Shown here: piece after piece, positions 12,499-24,142 of the stretch
Numbering within the stretch: the first letter of the stretch is position 1
Layout of the letters: each line of letters starts with the position of its first letter
Assembly: GCA_000934385.1 (NCBI GenBank)
Contig: KN880431.1
Span: forward strand, 124,001 to 188,000
Source: Cylindrobasidium torrendii FP15055 ss-10
Taxonomy: Eukaryota; Basidiomycota; Agaricomycetes; Agaricales; Physalacriaceae
Length of the DNA stretch: 64,000 nt
Direction of reading: 5' to 3'
Notes under the pieces: generated by a model
Seen by the model: only the letters and a program-made list of their open reading frames with translations
The model's database searches: none
What the model was told of the DNA's origin: nothing
Translations under genes and position numbers: made by a program

Positions 12499-13037
12499 AT
12501 GATCCGCCCAACGCTTGTGAGACTCGCTGAATCTATCGGCACCCGGCCGTTGAATCTGCAGGAGGCCAGCGCGTCTCTACTCCCTCCACTTCCGTGCGTG
12601 GTCCGCGCGACACCATAGACGATACGCTAACCGGATTCTCAGCTTATTCCGACAGATTCTCCGCACCCATCGCCACCTACCAGCTGAAATGCGTTCTATG
12701 GGGGATGACTACGTGAAAGCAGGTCGGTCAAACAACTCATTTTGCTCTGCATGCACACCTCATCCTGGTTCCAGAATTTCGCAGACATAAAGCAATCGAC
12801 AACCCATTACACATTATTGGTTTCCTATCCCAATGGAAGATATATCTCGATGGGCTACCGCGCGGACCAGATGCCAAATTCAACTTTAATGGAAAGAAGT
12901 TGGACCCACAATTATTAGAGAAGGTGCGTTCCGACGGCTTGTCCAACCAGTCACTAACACCGTATTAGATGTCGGAGGAACAAGTGGGGCAGCTTTACGA
13001 GCTTATGAATGCTACCAAGGATGTTTGGAAAGCCTAA
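12499..13037 (+). CDS. SDHAF3: Succinate dehydrogenase assembly factor 3 (ACN9/Sdh7)
   Basis: LYR-family mitochondrial chaperone that protects the Fe-S subunit of succinate dehydrogenase during assembly. Exons: 12499..12593, 12643..12722, 12775..12923, 12969..13037 (130 aa). The hallmark segment PLPLFRQILRTHRHLP corresponds to the family LYR region with Phe in place of Tyr. It is followed by MRSMGDDYVKAEFRRHK, NPLHIIGFLSQW and the conserved end MSEEQVGQLYELM. The first 25 residues (MIRPTLVRLAESIG) fit a mitochondrial presequence. All splice phases are consistent. The Tyr-to-Phe change in LYR is a small oddity. Confidence 0.92.
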
Positions 13038-13281
13038 TGATTATTAACACCAATTTAAAGGTTAATTGAATGGCTAGTAATCTGCCTCAGGATTCTGGAG
13101 GGGAGTAGTCACACACACAGTCCCCTTTGTAAGATTCCAGTACAACCATCTCTGGGGACCCAAGGCTTGCAGCTCGCCAAACTCATTGGGACATCTACAG
13201 TTCAGGGAATGGTGTGCAGGGACAGTTTGGCAAGTCCAATAAGATATCTACAAGTCCAATAAGATCAACAAAGCACGCAGG

Positions 13282-14333
13282 CTAGAATTCCCGCTTCACG
13301 CGCGATGTGCTAGCCTGTGGTCGACGTTTTTTGAAAACGGGCTTCGGTGCGGCAATCTCCAATTCAGACTCCAACTTGACCTTGTTCTCCTCTTGTTTGA
13401 TTTGGACATCCTCCTCCTCCTTCTTGAGCGCGGCCTCAGCTTTTGCCTTCTCCTCCGCTTCTCTTCGCAATAGTTCGGACGCCAACGGCATTTCTTCTTC
13501 CTCCTCCTCCTCGTCATCTTCAGTCTTCCATTTGGCTGCAGTCCATTTCACACCGGTGGAAGTCCCGTCTGCAATGTCCTCTTCTTTCTTGACTGTAGCT
13601 TCAGGTTCAGGTGGCCGGTCCTTCTTCTTGAGAGTTATGGTAATAGCACCGGGGTCGTAGATCTTCCCTAGTCCAACATCGAGGTTCCGTTTGCGCAGCT
13701 TGAAGTGACGAGGGTTCTCTTCCTCCTCGGATGGCCGTTTGCCCAGCGCACTGTCTGCATCAGGGTCGGTCTCGAGCTTCACCTCGTCGTTCGCGGAGTC
13801 CTGGGGTATTGGCGGTGGTGGTGGTGTGATTGTTTCTACAACCTGCCATTGCCCAGCCACACCTTCGGACTGGCGCTGCATGGCAAGAACCTTGGCCTTC
13901 TCAGCGTCTGGGTCTGTGTATCCGAGAGAAGCAGCGGTAGAGTAGTTGGCCCAAGGATTTGATGGTTTTTCGCGTTTGGAAGTGGAAGCGGAGGAAGATG
14001 CTTTTGCAGGTGCACTGCTGGACGAGGCTTTCGCAACACCACTGCCGACATCGAGCGCGTATGCAGCTGCAGCTGCCTATGCGGAAGTAAGCACAAGCTG
14101 TTAATCGGTATAATATAACGCACCTTGTCTATTCTGGCCATCTCAGCCTTCTCCTCGGCCTCATCCTTCTTCTTCTGTGCTCCCTCCTTGTACAGGTTGC
14201 GAATGAAGCGGTCTCTGTTGCCTTTGTGTCGCAAGCCATTCTCGTGTAGCTGGCGCGAAGGTGCGTCGTCAGCGATGTAGATGTCGCAGTACTTGCAGAA
14301 GTACTTTTGCTTGGATACCCAGTATTCGCTCAT
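13282..14333 (-). CDS. WBP4/FBP21-like spliceosomal zinc-finger protein
   Basis: Predicted spliceosome-associated protein. Exons: 14124..14333 and 13282..14076 (334 aa). The N-terminus is a matrin/U1-type C2H2 finger (YFCKYCDIYIADD, C-x2-C, then LHENGLRHKGN with H-x5-H), as in WBP4, which joins B-complex spliceosomes. A basic/acidic coiled-coil stretch follows, then an Ala/Ser-rich linker with the motif PSNPWANYS. The C-terminal half is highly charged (runs of Glu, KKEE) and ends in RVKREF. I see no clear WW domain, so this is WBP4-like in its finger only. A conserved short segment reads LGKIYDPGAITITLKK. Divergent from the MFS gene. Confidence 0.75.
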
Positions 14334-14884
14334 GATGATGGTGGTGAGTATAGCTGAGTTGAATGATCGATCAATTCAACGTTCAACATCAATTGGAAGT
14401 AGTTTAGCTGTACTCTATCTCGCTCTAGTTGTCAAGGCGGCTGGTTTGGGGACTATTTCATGTGGGTTTCGAGGGTTGCAAGCTCTCCCAAGAAAGTGTT
14501 ATCCCACATTCTGGACGCAGCCTGGCACGCGATCAACAGTGGCACGCTTCGACGCCTACAAATGGCCCTAGGCTGCGGACCTCGACTCCTAGCACAGAAA
14601 ACGTCGATATATGTGATGAAAAGTCCGCGTATTGCTGGAATTCTCTTTCTGTGCTATGTATAAGAATTTGGATCCCTTGTGAAGGTCAAAGACTCTCCAT
14701 AATATTCAACCTTATTCAACTTGCCAGATTAGCCAAGTGCAATGCAAAAGATCAATTGCTGCCGAGACTGAGGGTTCTGAGGTACGACGGCAATGTGCCG
14801 CGATATCATGCACCAGATAGTCTCGTGTTCACCTATCCCTTCGACACGGTTGCCTCTGCACCACCACGTCCACCGTAACAACAA
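14334..14884. promoter_or_regulatory. Divergent intergenic region, WBP4-like and MFS genes
   Basis: About 550 bp carrying both promoters. It includes a repeated TTCAAC motif (ATTCAACGTTCAACATC from 14375). No gene was recognised. Confidence 0.4.
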
Positions 14885-16931
14885 ATGAGCCGTCCAAGCA
14901 GCGAAATATGTGCTGCTGCAGACACCAAGGACGATGATCTCAAAGACGACCAAGTGGCCATCAAGCCCGTCCAGGATGGAGACAGTCGTGAGACTGTCCA
15001 GCCAGCGCAGGAATTTCGGCTTTACAAAAGACGCTTTGTAGGCGTGATTGGGATGGTAAGCAAGATTTTGTTGCATTCTTTTCTTTATATCGCGGCCTTT
15101 TTGATGAGATGCGCAGGTCATTCTCAATATCGTGTCTGCGATGTGTTGGCCGTGGTTTGGTCCGATATCAAACAATGGTCGCGCCTTTCAGTTCTTACGT
15201 CTGCTCACCTTACTCATAACAGTAAACAGTGGCCGCCGAGTTTGACATCACTCTTGACGAAGTCACTTGGTTGGGTAATATCGTGGCCTGCATATACCTC
15301 CCCTCTGCCCTCTTGATACCTTGGTTTATATCACGATATGGCATTCGACGAGCTGTGCGTGTGTTTGTCCACCGATACCGCTTGCTTCACCTAACGCTGA
15401 ACAACAAAGTGCGACGTGGGAGCCTTTTTCTTAATCATCTCGTCTTGGGTACGATATGCAGGTACTGTCGAATCTCTCCCAAGACGAGGAGCGTACGCGC
15501 TCCTCATGTTCGGCCAGGTTCGCATATAGATACCATATTCCGAACTCAGTTTGACCTCTGTTACTCCAGATGTTCGCTGCGATTGCCCAACCAATATTCC
15601 AATGCTTGGGAGCAAAGTATTCGGAAACTTGGTTTGATCTTAGAGGACGTACAACCGCGACGATGGTCATGTCGATTTGTAAACCGCCCACGCTATCCTT
15701 CCTCGTACTCATGCTGATTTCGCGTCTAGCCAATCCTATCGGAGGGGCTATCGGCCAGCTCTTGAGCCCTCTCATCACTCCTACTCGGCAATCGGTACGC
15801 TTCTATCCCGAGGCCTTTATCGCTCCGTGTAAGTAACTCACATGGCTGCTAGATACTGGTCCTCGGTATTATCTGCACTGCTGCAACGCCTGCCGTCTTT
15901 CTTGTGGGCAATGCGCCTCCGACACCACCCAGTACGCACAGCCTATTCTTTCATTCACACCCTAAAACTTGACTCCAGCATACGCTGCCACCCACAAGTC
16001 GCGTTCCATGCTTGCGTTGTTACGGCGGCTACTTGGGATCGACCAGAGCGAAGGTGATGACTTTATTCGCCCGCGTGAACGAATCGACTTCGGTCTTCTC
16101 TGGATATGCTTCGCGACATTATCCGGAACGTAGGTTCACTCTTCACTTAGACTTGGGGTTATGCTAAACAACACGAACAGGACGACTGCATTTTCCGTGC
16201 TCACTAACCAGATAATGGTTCGCCAGTGTATCTGCTGAGTACACGCATGCATGCTCATGCAGCCACAGGAACCTTATGGCTACTCGTCGGACACAGCAGG
16301 TCTCTTAGGTGTACGTTCTTCTTTCGGTGACCACCTCTCTGTTCTCATGTTACCCAGGCCACGCTTCTCCTCGCAGGCATCGTCGCCGCCGTGATCACCG
16401 CGCCCCTCTTCGACCTGGTGCTCACCCGCCATCTCACGTACAGCGCGAAGATTGCCATTCCTAGCATTGCAGTGTGCTGGCTCGCCATGATATGGGCAGT
16501 CAAGAGGGATAACGAAGCTGGCCTGTTCGTGCTTATGGCGGTCACTGGTGTTTTCAGCATCGCCATGATGCCTGTTGGCCTCGAGTTGGCTTGTGAGCTC
16601 ACACGGAATGCAGATGGGTCTTCTTCTCTCCTTTGGTTCGGGTAAGCTTCATTTCCATTTCGAATTGTATGTATGACCCAATGCTCAAGCATATTGGTGT
16701 AGCACGAACCTCTTCTGCATCATCTTCGTGCTAAGCGAAGGTGCACTACGTGCAGACGCCTCGGCGGACCCTCCGTACAACATGCACCGTGCCCTCATCT
16801 TCAACGGCTCCTTCCTCATGTCTACCTCTGGTTTGATATTCTTCCTCAAAGGGAAATTGGCGAGGAAAGAGCAGGATATTGCGAAGATACAGGAGGCACG
16901 GGAGATGAATGCGCCTGAGGTAGAGCCCTGA
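14885..16931 (+). CDS. MFS transporter, FLVCR-like
   Basis: Twelve-helix major facilitator of the FLVCR-like group; animal members are described as heme or choline/ethanolamine carriers, but the substrate here is unknown. Exons: 14885..15055, 15117..15177, 15230..15354, 15410..15517, 15570..15678, 15730..15794, 15853..15931, 15979..16129, 16181..16217, 16263..16310, 16358..16641, 16703..16931 (488 aa). After a hydrophilic N-terminus come RLYKRRFVGVIGMVILNIVS and CWPWFGPISNNVAAEF, the second-helix region IVACIYLPSALLIPWFISRYG, and the family signature AQPIFQCLGAKYSETWF with SNPIGGAIGQLLSPL. DTAGLLGATLLLAGIVAA begins the C-terminal half. A central loop (RSMLALLRRLLGIDQSEGDD) is cytosolic in type. 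Ten of the twelve exons are under 180 nt. Confidence 0.82.
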
Positions 16932-17400
16932 CGATACAGGGGAGCGCAATGATACTACTATTCATGAAGGGAAGGCGTCGCTATAGCTGTTGCACTGTAC
17001 TATGTTTGTTAAATACGTTGTTGTATGTTTAATGCACTAGGATGGAAATTTCCCTGCCGGTGTGTGGCCCGAGAAGCATCCGCATTGGGCATTCTATGTT
17101 TGCTTTTCTGGGAACATGATCAGCGCTTAACGTTAACGTTTAACAATAATTTCCACATTCAAAGACCCATCAAGTTCGACGGCGCTTGTTTCTCTACACA
17201 ATCCAACTGAACTGCGAAACTAAGCAGATGGTCAATCACACTCAATTCCATCGCAAGCGGTCATGAGCAAGGTGGATTAAGTACATATAGTACGTTTAAA
17301 TTTCATGGGAACAGTCTAATATTAAGGTATCCGGAAGCGTACATGCTGCCCTCGAGTACAACACGCCGTAGTATAACCAAAAAATGGCAGAGCACATCAC
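16932..17400. other. Convergent 3' intergenic region
   Basis: 3' flanks of the MFS gene (+) and the LRR gene (-). No gene or repeat was recognised. Confidence 0.5.
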
Positions 17401-20108
17401 TTACTCGATCCTTCCCCTCAGCCAGTTCAACAAACCCTTCGTCCCCTCCCTCTCCCACACACGCCTAGGCGGGACGCGGAACCTATCATAACTAGTCAGC
17501 CACTTGAATTCAACACGAGAAGAAATCGGACTCACGTATTCCCGTCCACCAAGAACACACCCAAGGGCAAGAGCCCCAACTCTGGCGGAATCTTCCCAAT
17601 ATCATTGTCCCTCAAATCCAACTCGTCCAGCTTCCATCCAGGAACATCCCTGTGTCCCTTGAACCCGTCTGCGAGCGTTTTGAAGCCATCGAGCTCCCTG
17701 ATCCCGTTGCCTCGCAGTCCCAGCCGGCGCAGCCCCGCGCGCTGTGATGTGCATGTAATCAGCGTCGACAGCGCCTCGCTCGTCAGGCATTCACTCGGCA
17801 GCGAATTGAACGCCAAATTCAGCGCATGGAGACTAGGGAAAAGGCGCGCGATAAGCGGAAGAAGCGCCTCCATGGTGCGAGGCGCCCCGGCATCCGAAGA
17901 CCGCACAACGGCAACATGGTCGCCCAAGCTGCAGCCCTCCAGGTCGAGTTCTTCTAGGTTGGGCAGGCATGGCGAGTCTTCGGGAAGCAGGCTGAAGCAG
18001 CGGTCAAGGCGTCGGTTGACGAGGATGAGCTTGGTTAGGTTGTCTGCAAAGCCTTCCTTGAGGATAGCCGTTAATGGCAAAGTCGGGGTCGGCACGACAA
18101 TATCGGCAACGGAAGCCGACACAGATGGGCCCAATGCCAGTGAGAAGTGACGTCCATGTACGCCTTTGGCAGGCGGTGTCGACGGCGGGAGCGTAAGCGT
18201 CTTCGTAGTGGCATCCCAATACTGAGGGCTCGACAGCGAGACCGGAGAAGTAGGCCTGCTATTGCCTGACCGCTGTTCTTGCGCTTTGGAAGCAGCCTCA
18301 GCCCGGGCCCGACGTTTCGCGCCTTCAGTGAACAGACCCTCGACTTCCCAAGCCTCTTTCACCGGCTCCGTCGGTTTTGCCTTGCGTTCCTCTTCCTCCT
18401 TTTTCTTCGCCTCAGCCTCAGCCCGTGCGCGTCTTCGTCCACCCTCCGTGAGAAGACCGTTGTCGGCATCATACTCCCAATATTCTTTGACGATCACTGG
18501 CGGTCCCCCATTGGCTTCCAGCTCTTTAGCCTCCTCAGGATCAGACGGTAGTCCTCGTCGCTGACGTTGTCTTCTCTCAGCTTCGAGTTCCCACGCCTCT
18601 TTCACAATGATCTTGCCCACTGCGACACGTAGCGTACCAGGCGGCGGAAGGTCATTTGTGATATCGAATGTAACCTTTTGCGACACGCCTTGGAGGGCAG
18701 CTTTTATCCCGGCCTGAGTGACAGGACACTCTTCGATCTGCAAAACGTGAAGACCTGCGAACGATGAGGATGGCATGTCGGCAGGAAATGCGTCGTCGCC
18801 GATTTCTGCATGATGGAGGTGCAGCTCGTCGAGGACAGGGAGCTCCGCCAATTTCCGTACAAGGGCTTGCGTTGCAGAGTCGCGAATACCAAGGGGATTG
18901 TGAGAAAGATCGACTATTTTGAGCGATGTGGGTAAATTGGCGAAGTCGATAGAACCGGATTTCAGCTTGTTGTTGGATGCATTGAGGCTGACAAGGTTTG
19001 GGAGTGGAGAGGTAGCACGATTGATTGGTGTTGCGAAGAAGTCGTCGCTGACATATTCCTTCTTTGGCCCATCTGCGAAGTATGCACCTAAACGTAAGTC
19101 GGTGAGCGCGTTATGCGCGACATTTAGCACGGTGAGTTCTGGGAGGGCATATAGAATGTCGGGGAGGGAGGTGAGATTGTTGTGTGAAAGGTCCAAGTAG
19201 GAAAGAAAAAGAAGGTCTGCGAGGGTTGCAGGAACGCTCTGCAACTTGTTCTTGTGCATCTGTGCAGTATGAGTATCGGGCGAACTGTACATAACACTTG
19301 ACATACGTCCAAACTCTTCAATGAACCAAACAACGAGATTTCTGGTTGTATCTCGACAACTTCGTTGTTTCCCATCTTGATAGTCTTCAGATCCTGGCCC
19401 TCGTACCATGCCGCATTCTTTCTCGAATCGACTCCATAAGGAGGTTCTTCTGGAACAGACTGCAGTGGCTCTGGCGTGACATTCAAGTGTGCTTCAAACA
19501 ATATGGAAGGAATGCAGGGGAGATTGCGTGTAGCAAGATTGAGAAGACCTTGACCACTATTATTCAACCTAAGTCGAGAAGCGTGGTAAACGACATGGCG
19601 CACCTGTACTCCGCGCACGTTCAACGGTTTCTTTGACTGACTGGCGACCGTAGAGATCATCCTCCGGGATGCGTTCATTTGTAGGAGGTACTTGGTCTTC
19701 TGGTGCGGGTGAGGGCGACTTCGTTTTGATCTTCCTAGCTTCGGCACGTTTGAGCGCAATGGCCTCGCGGATACTGAGTTGAGCAGCTGAAGATGAGGGT
19801 GCTTCGGCCTTCGGTTTGGGAGCAGGGGATTTGGTGGCAGCCGCCTGTCGTGGTTTGGGGGAGGTGGGTACAGGCGGCACAGTCGATGTGGTTCGAGTAC
19901 GCGGAACGGCCGATGCAGTACTTTTAGTCCTCGGACGGGGAACCTCTGGCGAAAGCGTGCTAGTCGCGCGCGTCCTGGGAGTCGGGCTCGGACTTAACGT
20001 TGCGGCCCCGCGTGCGCGTGTTGTCGATGTTGGCGTAGTAGGTGCTGTCGGTGTACGGGGCGTCGACGGTGTCGATGAACGCGATGTCGGCAAAGGAAGA
20101 CGAGACAT
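17401..20108 (-). CDS. Leucine-rich-repeat protein with basic Ser/Thr/Pro-rich N-terminus
   Basis: Exons: 19604..20108, 19307..19548, 17536..19259, 17401..17482 (850 aa). Residues 1-110 are rich in S/T-P and Arg (PSTPRTPTAPTTPTS). A short helix follows (AQLSIREAIALKRAEARK), then a first LRR block (LSYLDLSHNNLTSLP, LTVLNVAHNALTDL, LVSLNASNNKL). A middle region holds repeated units of the form KE-aromatic-WE followed by an Arg/Ala-rich helix (KEAWELEAERR, KEYWEYDADNGLLTEG, KEAWEVEGLFTEG). A second LRR block follows (LEELDLEGCSL, LHALNLAFNSL, LRRLGLRGNGI, LDELDLRDNDI). The last exon encodes VPPRRVWEREGTKGLLNWLR. Function unknown: two separate LRR blocks suggest a scaffold. It shares a 142-bp upstream region with Aurora kinase. 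Confidence 0.8.
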
Positions 20109-20250
20109 AATTTCGCAATAATTCACTCGCGACGGGAAGAGTCCAAATCGAAAGTAGGGACGCCAGGTGCATGCCGCGGACACGTGAGGGTCGTTTGAAT
20201 TTAAGTAAGTGAGCTGCTTGCGTCTGCACCATCGCCTCCGCCATTCCGAC
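20109..20250. promoter_or_regulatory. Shared upstream region of LRR gene and Aurora kinase
   Basis: 142 bp between divergent start codons, so the two genes probably share regulatory sequence. Inferred from geometry; no element was identified. Confidence 0.5.
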
Positions 20251-21636
20251 ATGGCCTCCGTCGCCTCCCTCACCAAGCAAATCGCCGCCTTGGATATCTC
20301 GAACCAAAACAAGGCGGGAAAGACGTCCTCAAACCCTGCGCGCCCTCCACTTCACGCTAAACAGCCTAGCCAGACCAATGTCGCCAAGCTACTAACCAAA
20401 TTCGCCGCGCCTAACACTACTACGGCCCCCTCGAAACTTTCCAAGACTTCGTCCACTTCCACACTGCGCTCGCAGGCCTCTTCCAAGACCCTTGCAGAGA
20501 AACTCGAAGCCGAGCGGCAATCGAAACCCCCGCAAGTTGATATCGGCGCATATGATGGCGGGCTTGAGGAGGATGAGAAGAGTCGAGGTTCAGCCATTTC
20601 GGCAGAGGCAGAGAAACGCTTAGCGCTGGACTCGACGAACGATCGGTGTGTGCATATCCGCCTTAATTGTCCTGTTGGCTGAACTCGCACAGCCAATACC
20701 CCACTCGCCAGTGGACTCTGAACTCATTCGAGATGGGCCGCCCCTTGGGCAAGGGTAAATTCGGACGTGTCTACATGGTCCGCACCAAATGCGAGCCGCG
20801 TTACATCATCGCGCTCAAGACGCTGTACAAGTCAGAGCTTGTCAGTAACCGCGTCGAAAAGCAGGTTCGCCGCGAAATCGAAATCCAATCAAACCTGCGG
20901 CATCCTAACGTTCTCCGTCTTTATGGCTACTTTCATGACGAGAAACGTATCTTCCTCATGCTCGAATTCGCTGGCAAAGGTGAACTTTACCGGCAACTGA
21001 GTAAAGCTGGGCGTTTCTCTGAGAAAAGGAGCTCTCGGTATATCGACCAAATGGCCGACGCGCTCAAGTACCTGCACAGCAAGCATGTCATCCACCGGGA
21101 CATCAAGCCCGAGAACCTATTGCTTGGCTTGGACGGCGAGCTGAAGATTGCTGACTTTGGTTGGAGTGTACATGCTCCCGGGAACCGCAGGAAAACGATG
21201 TGTGGGACGCTTGATTATCTACCTCCGGAGATGGTTGAAGGCAAGGACCATACCGAACGCGTGGATCATTGGGCATTAGGTGTCCTGACCTTTGAATTCC
21301 TCAATGGCTTCCCGCCGTTCGAGGTACCGGACAGCCAGACGAGTGAGTGTTCGCACTTACCGTACAGCAGCTTGCTTATCCATACCTTCCAGAAACATAC
21401 CGTCGTATTCAGGCGGTCGACCTACGCTTCCCTGAGGGTATGTCGTCTGGCTCAAGAAACCTAATCTCAGCTGTGCGTTGCAAGTTTCTACTTGACATCC
21501 TTTGCGTAACTAAGTTGTCTTGCAGCTCCTCAAATACAAGCCCGAAGACCGCATGCCTCTCGAGAAGGTCATGGTGCACCCCTGGATCACCCAGTATCGA
21601 CCAAGAAATAGTACTCGTGGAAGCGAGCTGGCATAG
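20251..21636 (+). CDS. ARK1: Aurora-type serine/threonine kinase
   Basis: Catalytic subunit of the chromosomal passenger complex, acting at kinetochores and the spindle midzone (known for the family). Exons: 20251..20645, 20693..21342, 21393..21472, 21526..21636 (411 aa). A 130-residue Ser/Thr-rich N-terminus ([14 protein letters not shown]) precedes the kinase domain: glycine loop [15 protein letters not shown], lysine in [26 protein letters not shown] in [19 protein letters not shown] with the activating Thr in the RKTMCGT loop typical of Aurora, and YLPPEMVEG. The end of the domain reads [20 protein letters not shown]. It appears to be a single fungal Aurora (Ipl1/Ark1 type). Confidence 0.94.
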
Positions 21637-22348
21637 TAGACTCTATTCCGCTCATTTCTACTCTTATCAGCAGTTCATTAGTCGAGTTAAATTATATACC
21701 TACAAGGACATTGAAGTTTGGATATTCATCCCTTATGTACATAGTAGTTAGATATCCTGTCACTTGTATGTCACGCTCGTTGCATCGTAGCTAAATTATA
21801 CACGCCGTCGCTATTTCCAGATTTCACCATGATACAGGACTCGCCTGAAGGCTTGACATTTTTAACAAAATGTATCAACCCTAGAGCAAACGCTCCAGCT
21901 CCTTGGAGCGGCCTACATTGGATTTGTGATGTTGCGATCTGATCATGAAGCAGTCCAATTTTGGCAGTTGACTTACAAACCCAAATTGCAGGGTGCACGG
22001 TCGTTTCGACAAGCTCAGAAAAATCGATTTGTACATGCGTGTAGAACAACATATGGCTGAGGCTATTCTATATCACATGAGACCATTCATATTAGGGCCC
22101 ATAAGAAAATGGGAGGTTGGAACCAAATGGGCTACACAGTGGGCTCAAGCGGCGGCGCTTCTCGGTGTTCAACGTTCAACGTTCAATAGCGGCCATAGAT
22201 TGACATTGATAGCACAGTCGAAGTATGTCACTCAGTCATCACATGCTGCAGGACAGGTTGGCGAAAGATGGATTCTAACGGCGCTTAAGAAGCGCCCAGG
22301 TTCTTTCACCTTCTTTTTCTTCTTGACCACCGTCTCCATATCCCACCG
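21637..22348. other. Aurora-SET intergenic region
   Basis: About 710 bp. It holds three tandem GTTCAAC units at 22167..22187, upstream of the SET gene. An open minus-strand frame (21771..22052) has no recognisable motif and was not called. Confidence 0.45.
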
Positions 22349-23883
22349 ATGCGCCGTGGATTTTTACTCGACGGCAAGGCAAAACCCAAGGGCGCAGCGC
22401 CACCTCCCGCCGCGCGCCTCAAACCAACGCCACTCGAAGTTGACACCAATGCGAAGGCGTCCCAGGCCACTTCCGTCCCGACACCGTTGAAGGCGATGGA
22501 CCGTGGCTCTGACAGAGAGTATTCGGTGATGCCATCGGGCGTCATCGAGAATGCTGGTGCGTCTTTCCCGCCCACAATGCCGCTGGGCTTGCTAACACAA
22601 CGCACCTCTAGGCCGTCCCGATGGGTACATTACAGGAAAGTTCACTATTCATGAGGACACGCCTGGTGTGGATGTCCCTGATGCCGAATTCATGTTTACT
22701 TCCATGCCTCCTGGAGCACCAGATGCTGTCTCGTGTATTATGACCGGCTGGCTCAAACGGCATCTCCTTAGCCAACCTGGATTCCCAAAACCGATGGACA
22801 TCCCGGAGAAGCCCGCCTATCGCATTGATAACATTCCAGGCAAGGGAAAAGGCATGATTGCCACTCGCAAAATCAAGGTCGGCGACGTCGTCTCCACCGA
22901 ACGTCCCCTCAAAGTCGATCCGGCGGCCATACCTATCCCATTGGACTTTCCAGCGCACTTCAGCGACATGCAAATGCATCAGGCTTTCTTGTACGAGAAG
23001 GGTGTCATTACCGAGAAGATAGTCAAACGAATGCAGCCAGAAAGACAGGCGGCGTACATGAGCCTTGCCAATACGCATCTTCACGACGGGAGCAGCCCTA
23101 TCATGGGTATTACTCGTACTAATGCCTTCGGGTTAGAAAACATGTGCGAAAAAGGTGAGCCATTACCCTGCCAATTTCTTTCCCTGCCTGATGCCCACTT
23201 TCTCACTAGACGGTGCCGCGAATGATAGGGCAAGTTGGTATAGCGGCGTCTGGGATCATCAGTCACGCATCAACCACAGCTGCAGTCCGAACGTTGTCAG
23301 GACTTGGGACACGGCGTCGTTCTCGCAGCAAATGCGCGCCTCGCGCGATATCGAGGAAGGCGAGGAGATCACTGTCACGTACACCAACTTGACTTGGACT
23401 TACGAGCGGCGCAAAGGCGATCTCAAGCCATACGAAGTTGATTGCGACTGCAAGAGCTGCTCTCAGGTTGACCACACGCGCTCGGACAAACGTCGAACGT
23501 CGTTCGCCAACCCACCGCCGCTTCGCCCGCCTATGGGCCCGGTGCCCAGCGGGACAGCGCCAGATGCATGGATCGCCCCCGCGCTGAAGATGATTCGTCT
23601 CATGGAGGCTGAGGGTCTGGAGTGTATCCCGCAGTATCCAAAGGTTCTGCACCAGATTGTGAACGCGTACGCATTCATGGCTGATGAGCGTGCGCTAATC
23701 TATGCACGCAAGTTGTACCAGGCAAAAAGGGTGCGAATGGAGGAGAGTAGCTCGAATGGATTTTATGAGAAGCTCTGCGAGCTGGATACGTTAAAGCAGA
23801 CGCTAGGAATGGCGTGGGGTCTGATGAGGTTGGCCGCGAGAGGTCCACCTGGAATGGTCATGCCAATGGTTTTCTGCGGGTAG
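22349..23883 (+). CDS. SET-domain protein
   Basis: Putative protein-lysine methyltransferase of the fungal cytosolic/nuclear SET group, distantly SMYD/SET5-like. Exons: 22349..22556, 22612..23154, 23210..23883 (474 aa). Residues about 150-330 form the SET domain: PGKGKGMIATRKIKVGDVV (N-terminal SET motif), the catalytic-site signature RINHSCSPN, and EEGEEITVTYTNLTW with the conserved aromatic. A Cys cluster follows (DCDCKSC), a post-SET-like zinc site. The C-terminal 140 residues are helical (YAFMADERALIYARKLYQ), resembling the TPR-like tail of such proteins. I see no MYND finger between the SET halves; the substrate is unknown. Confidence 0.83.
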
Positions 23884-24142
23884 AGTCCAACCATGTTTTG
23901 TGAAGTCAAATCCGCATTTTGTACTGGGTTGGGCACAGATCATAGTATGCCTTTATTTCTCGATGACCATCGGGCGCATCTCTTGGGACACTCGCGCCCA
24001 ACCTGCGCCTGCCATTGTGTGAGCGCATATAATCCTTTTGGGGAAATCGTGAGCTGATTAAGGTTCTTGACGATCGTGATCAACGGACACACCGTCGCGA
24101 ATTGCTGTCGCCTTCTCGGGTCACAGCCTGCCTCCCCCCACC

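Noticed and set aside
19816..20121. Val/Gly/Arg-rich plus-strand frame
   Set aside because: Antisense of the low-complexity N-terminus of the LRR gene.
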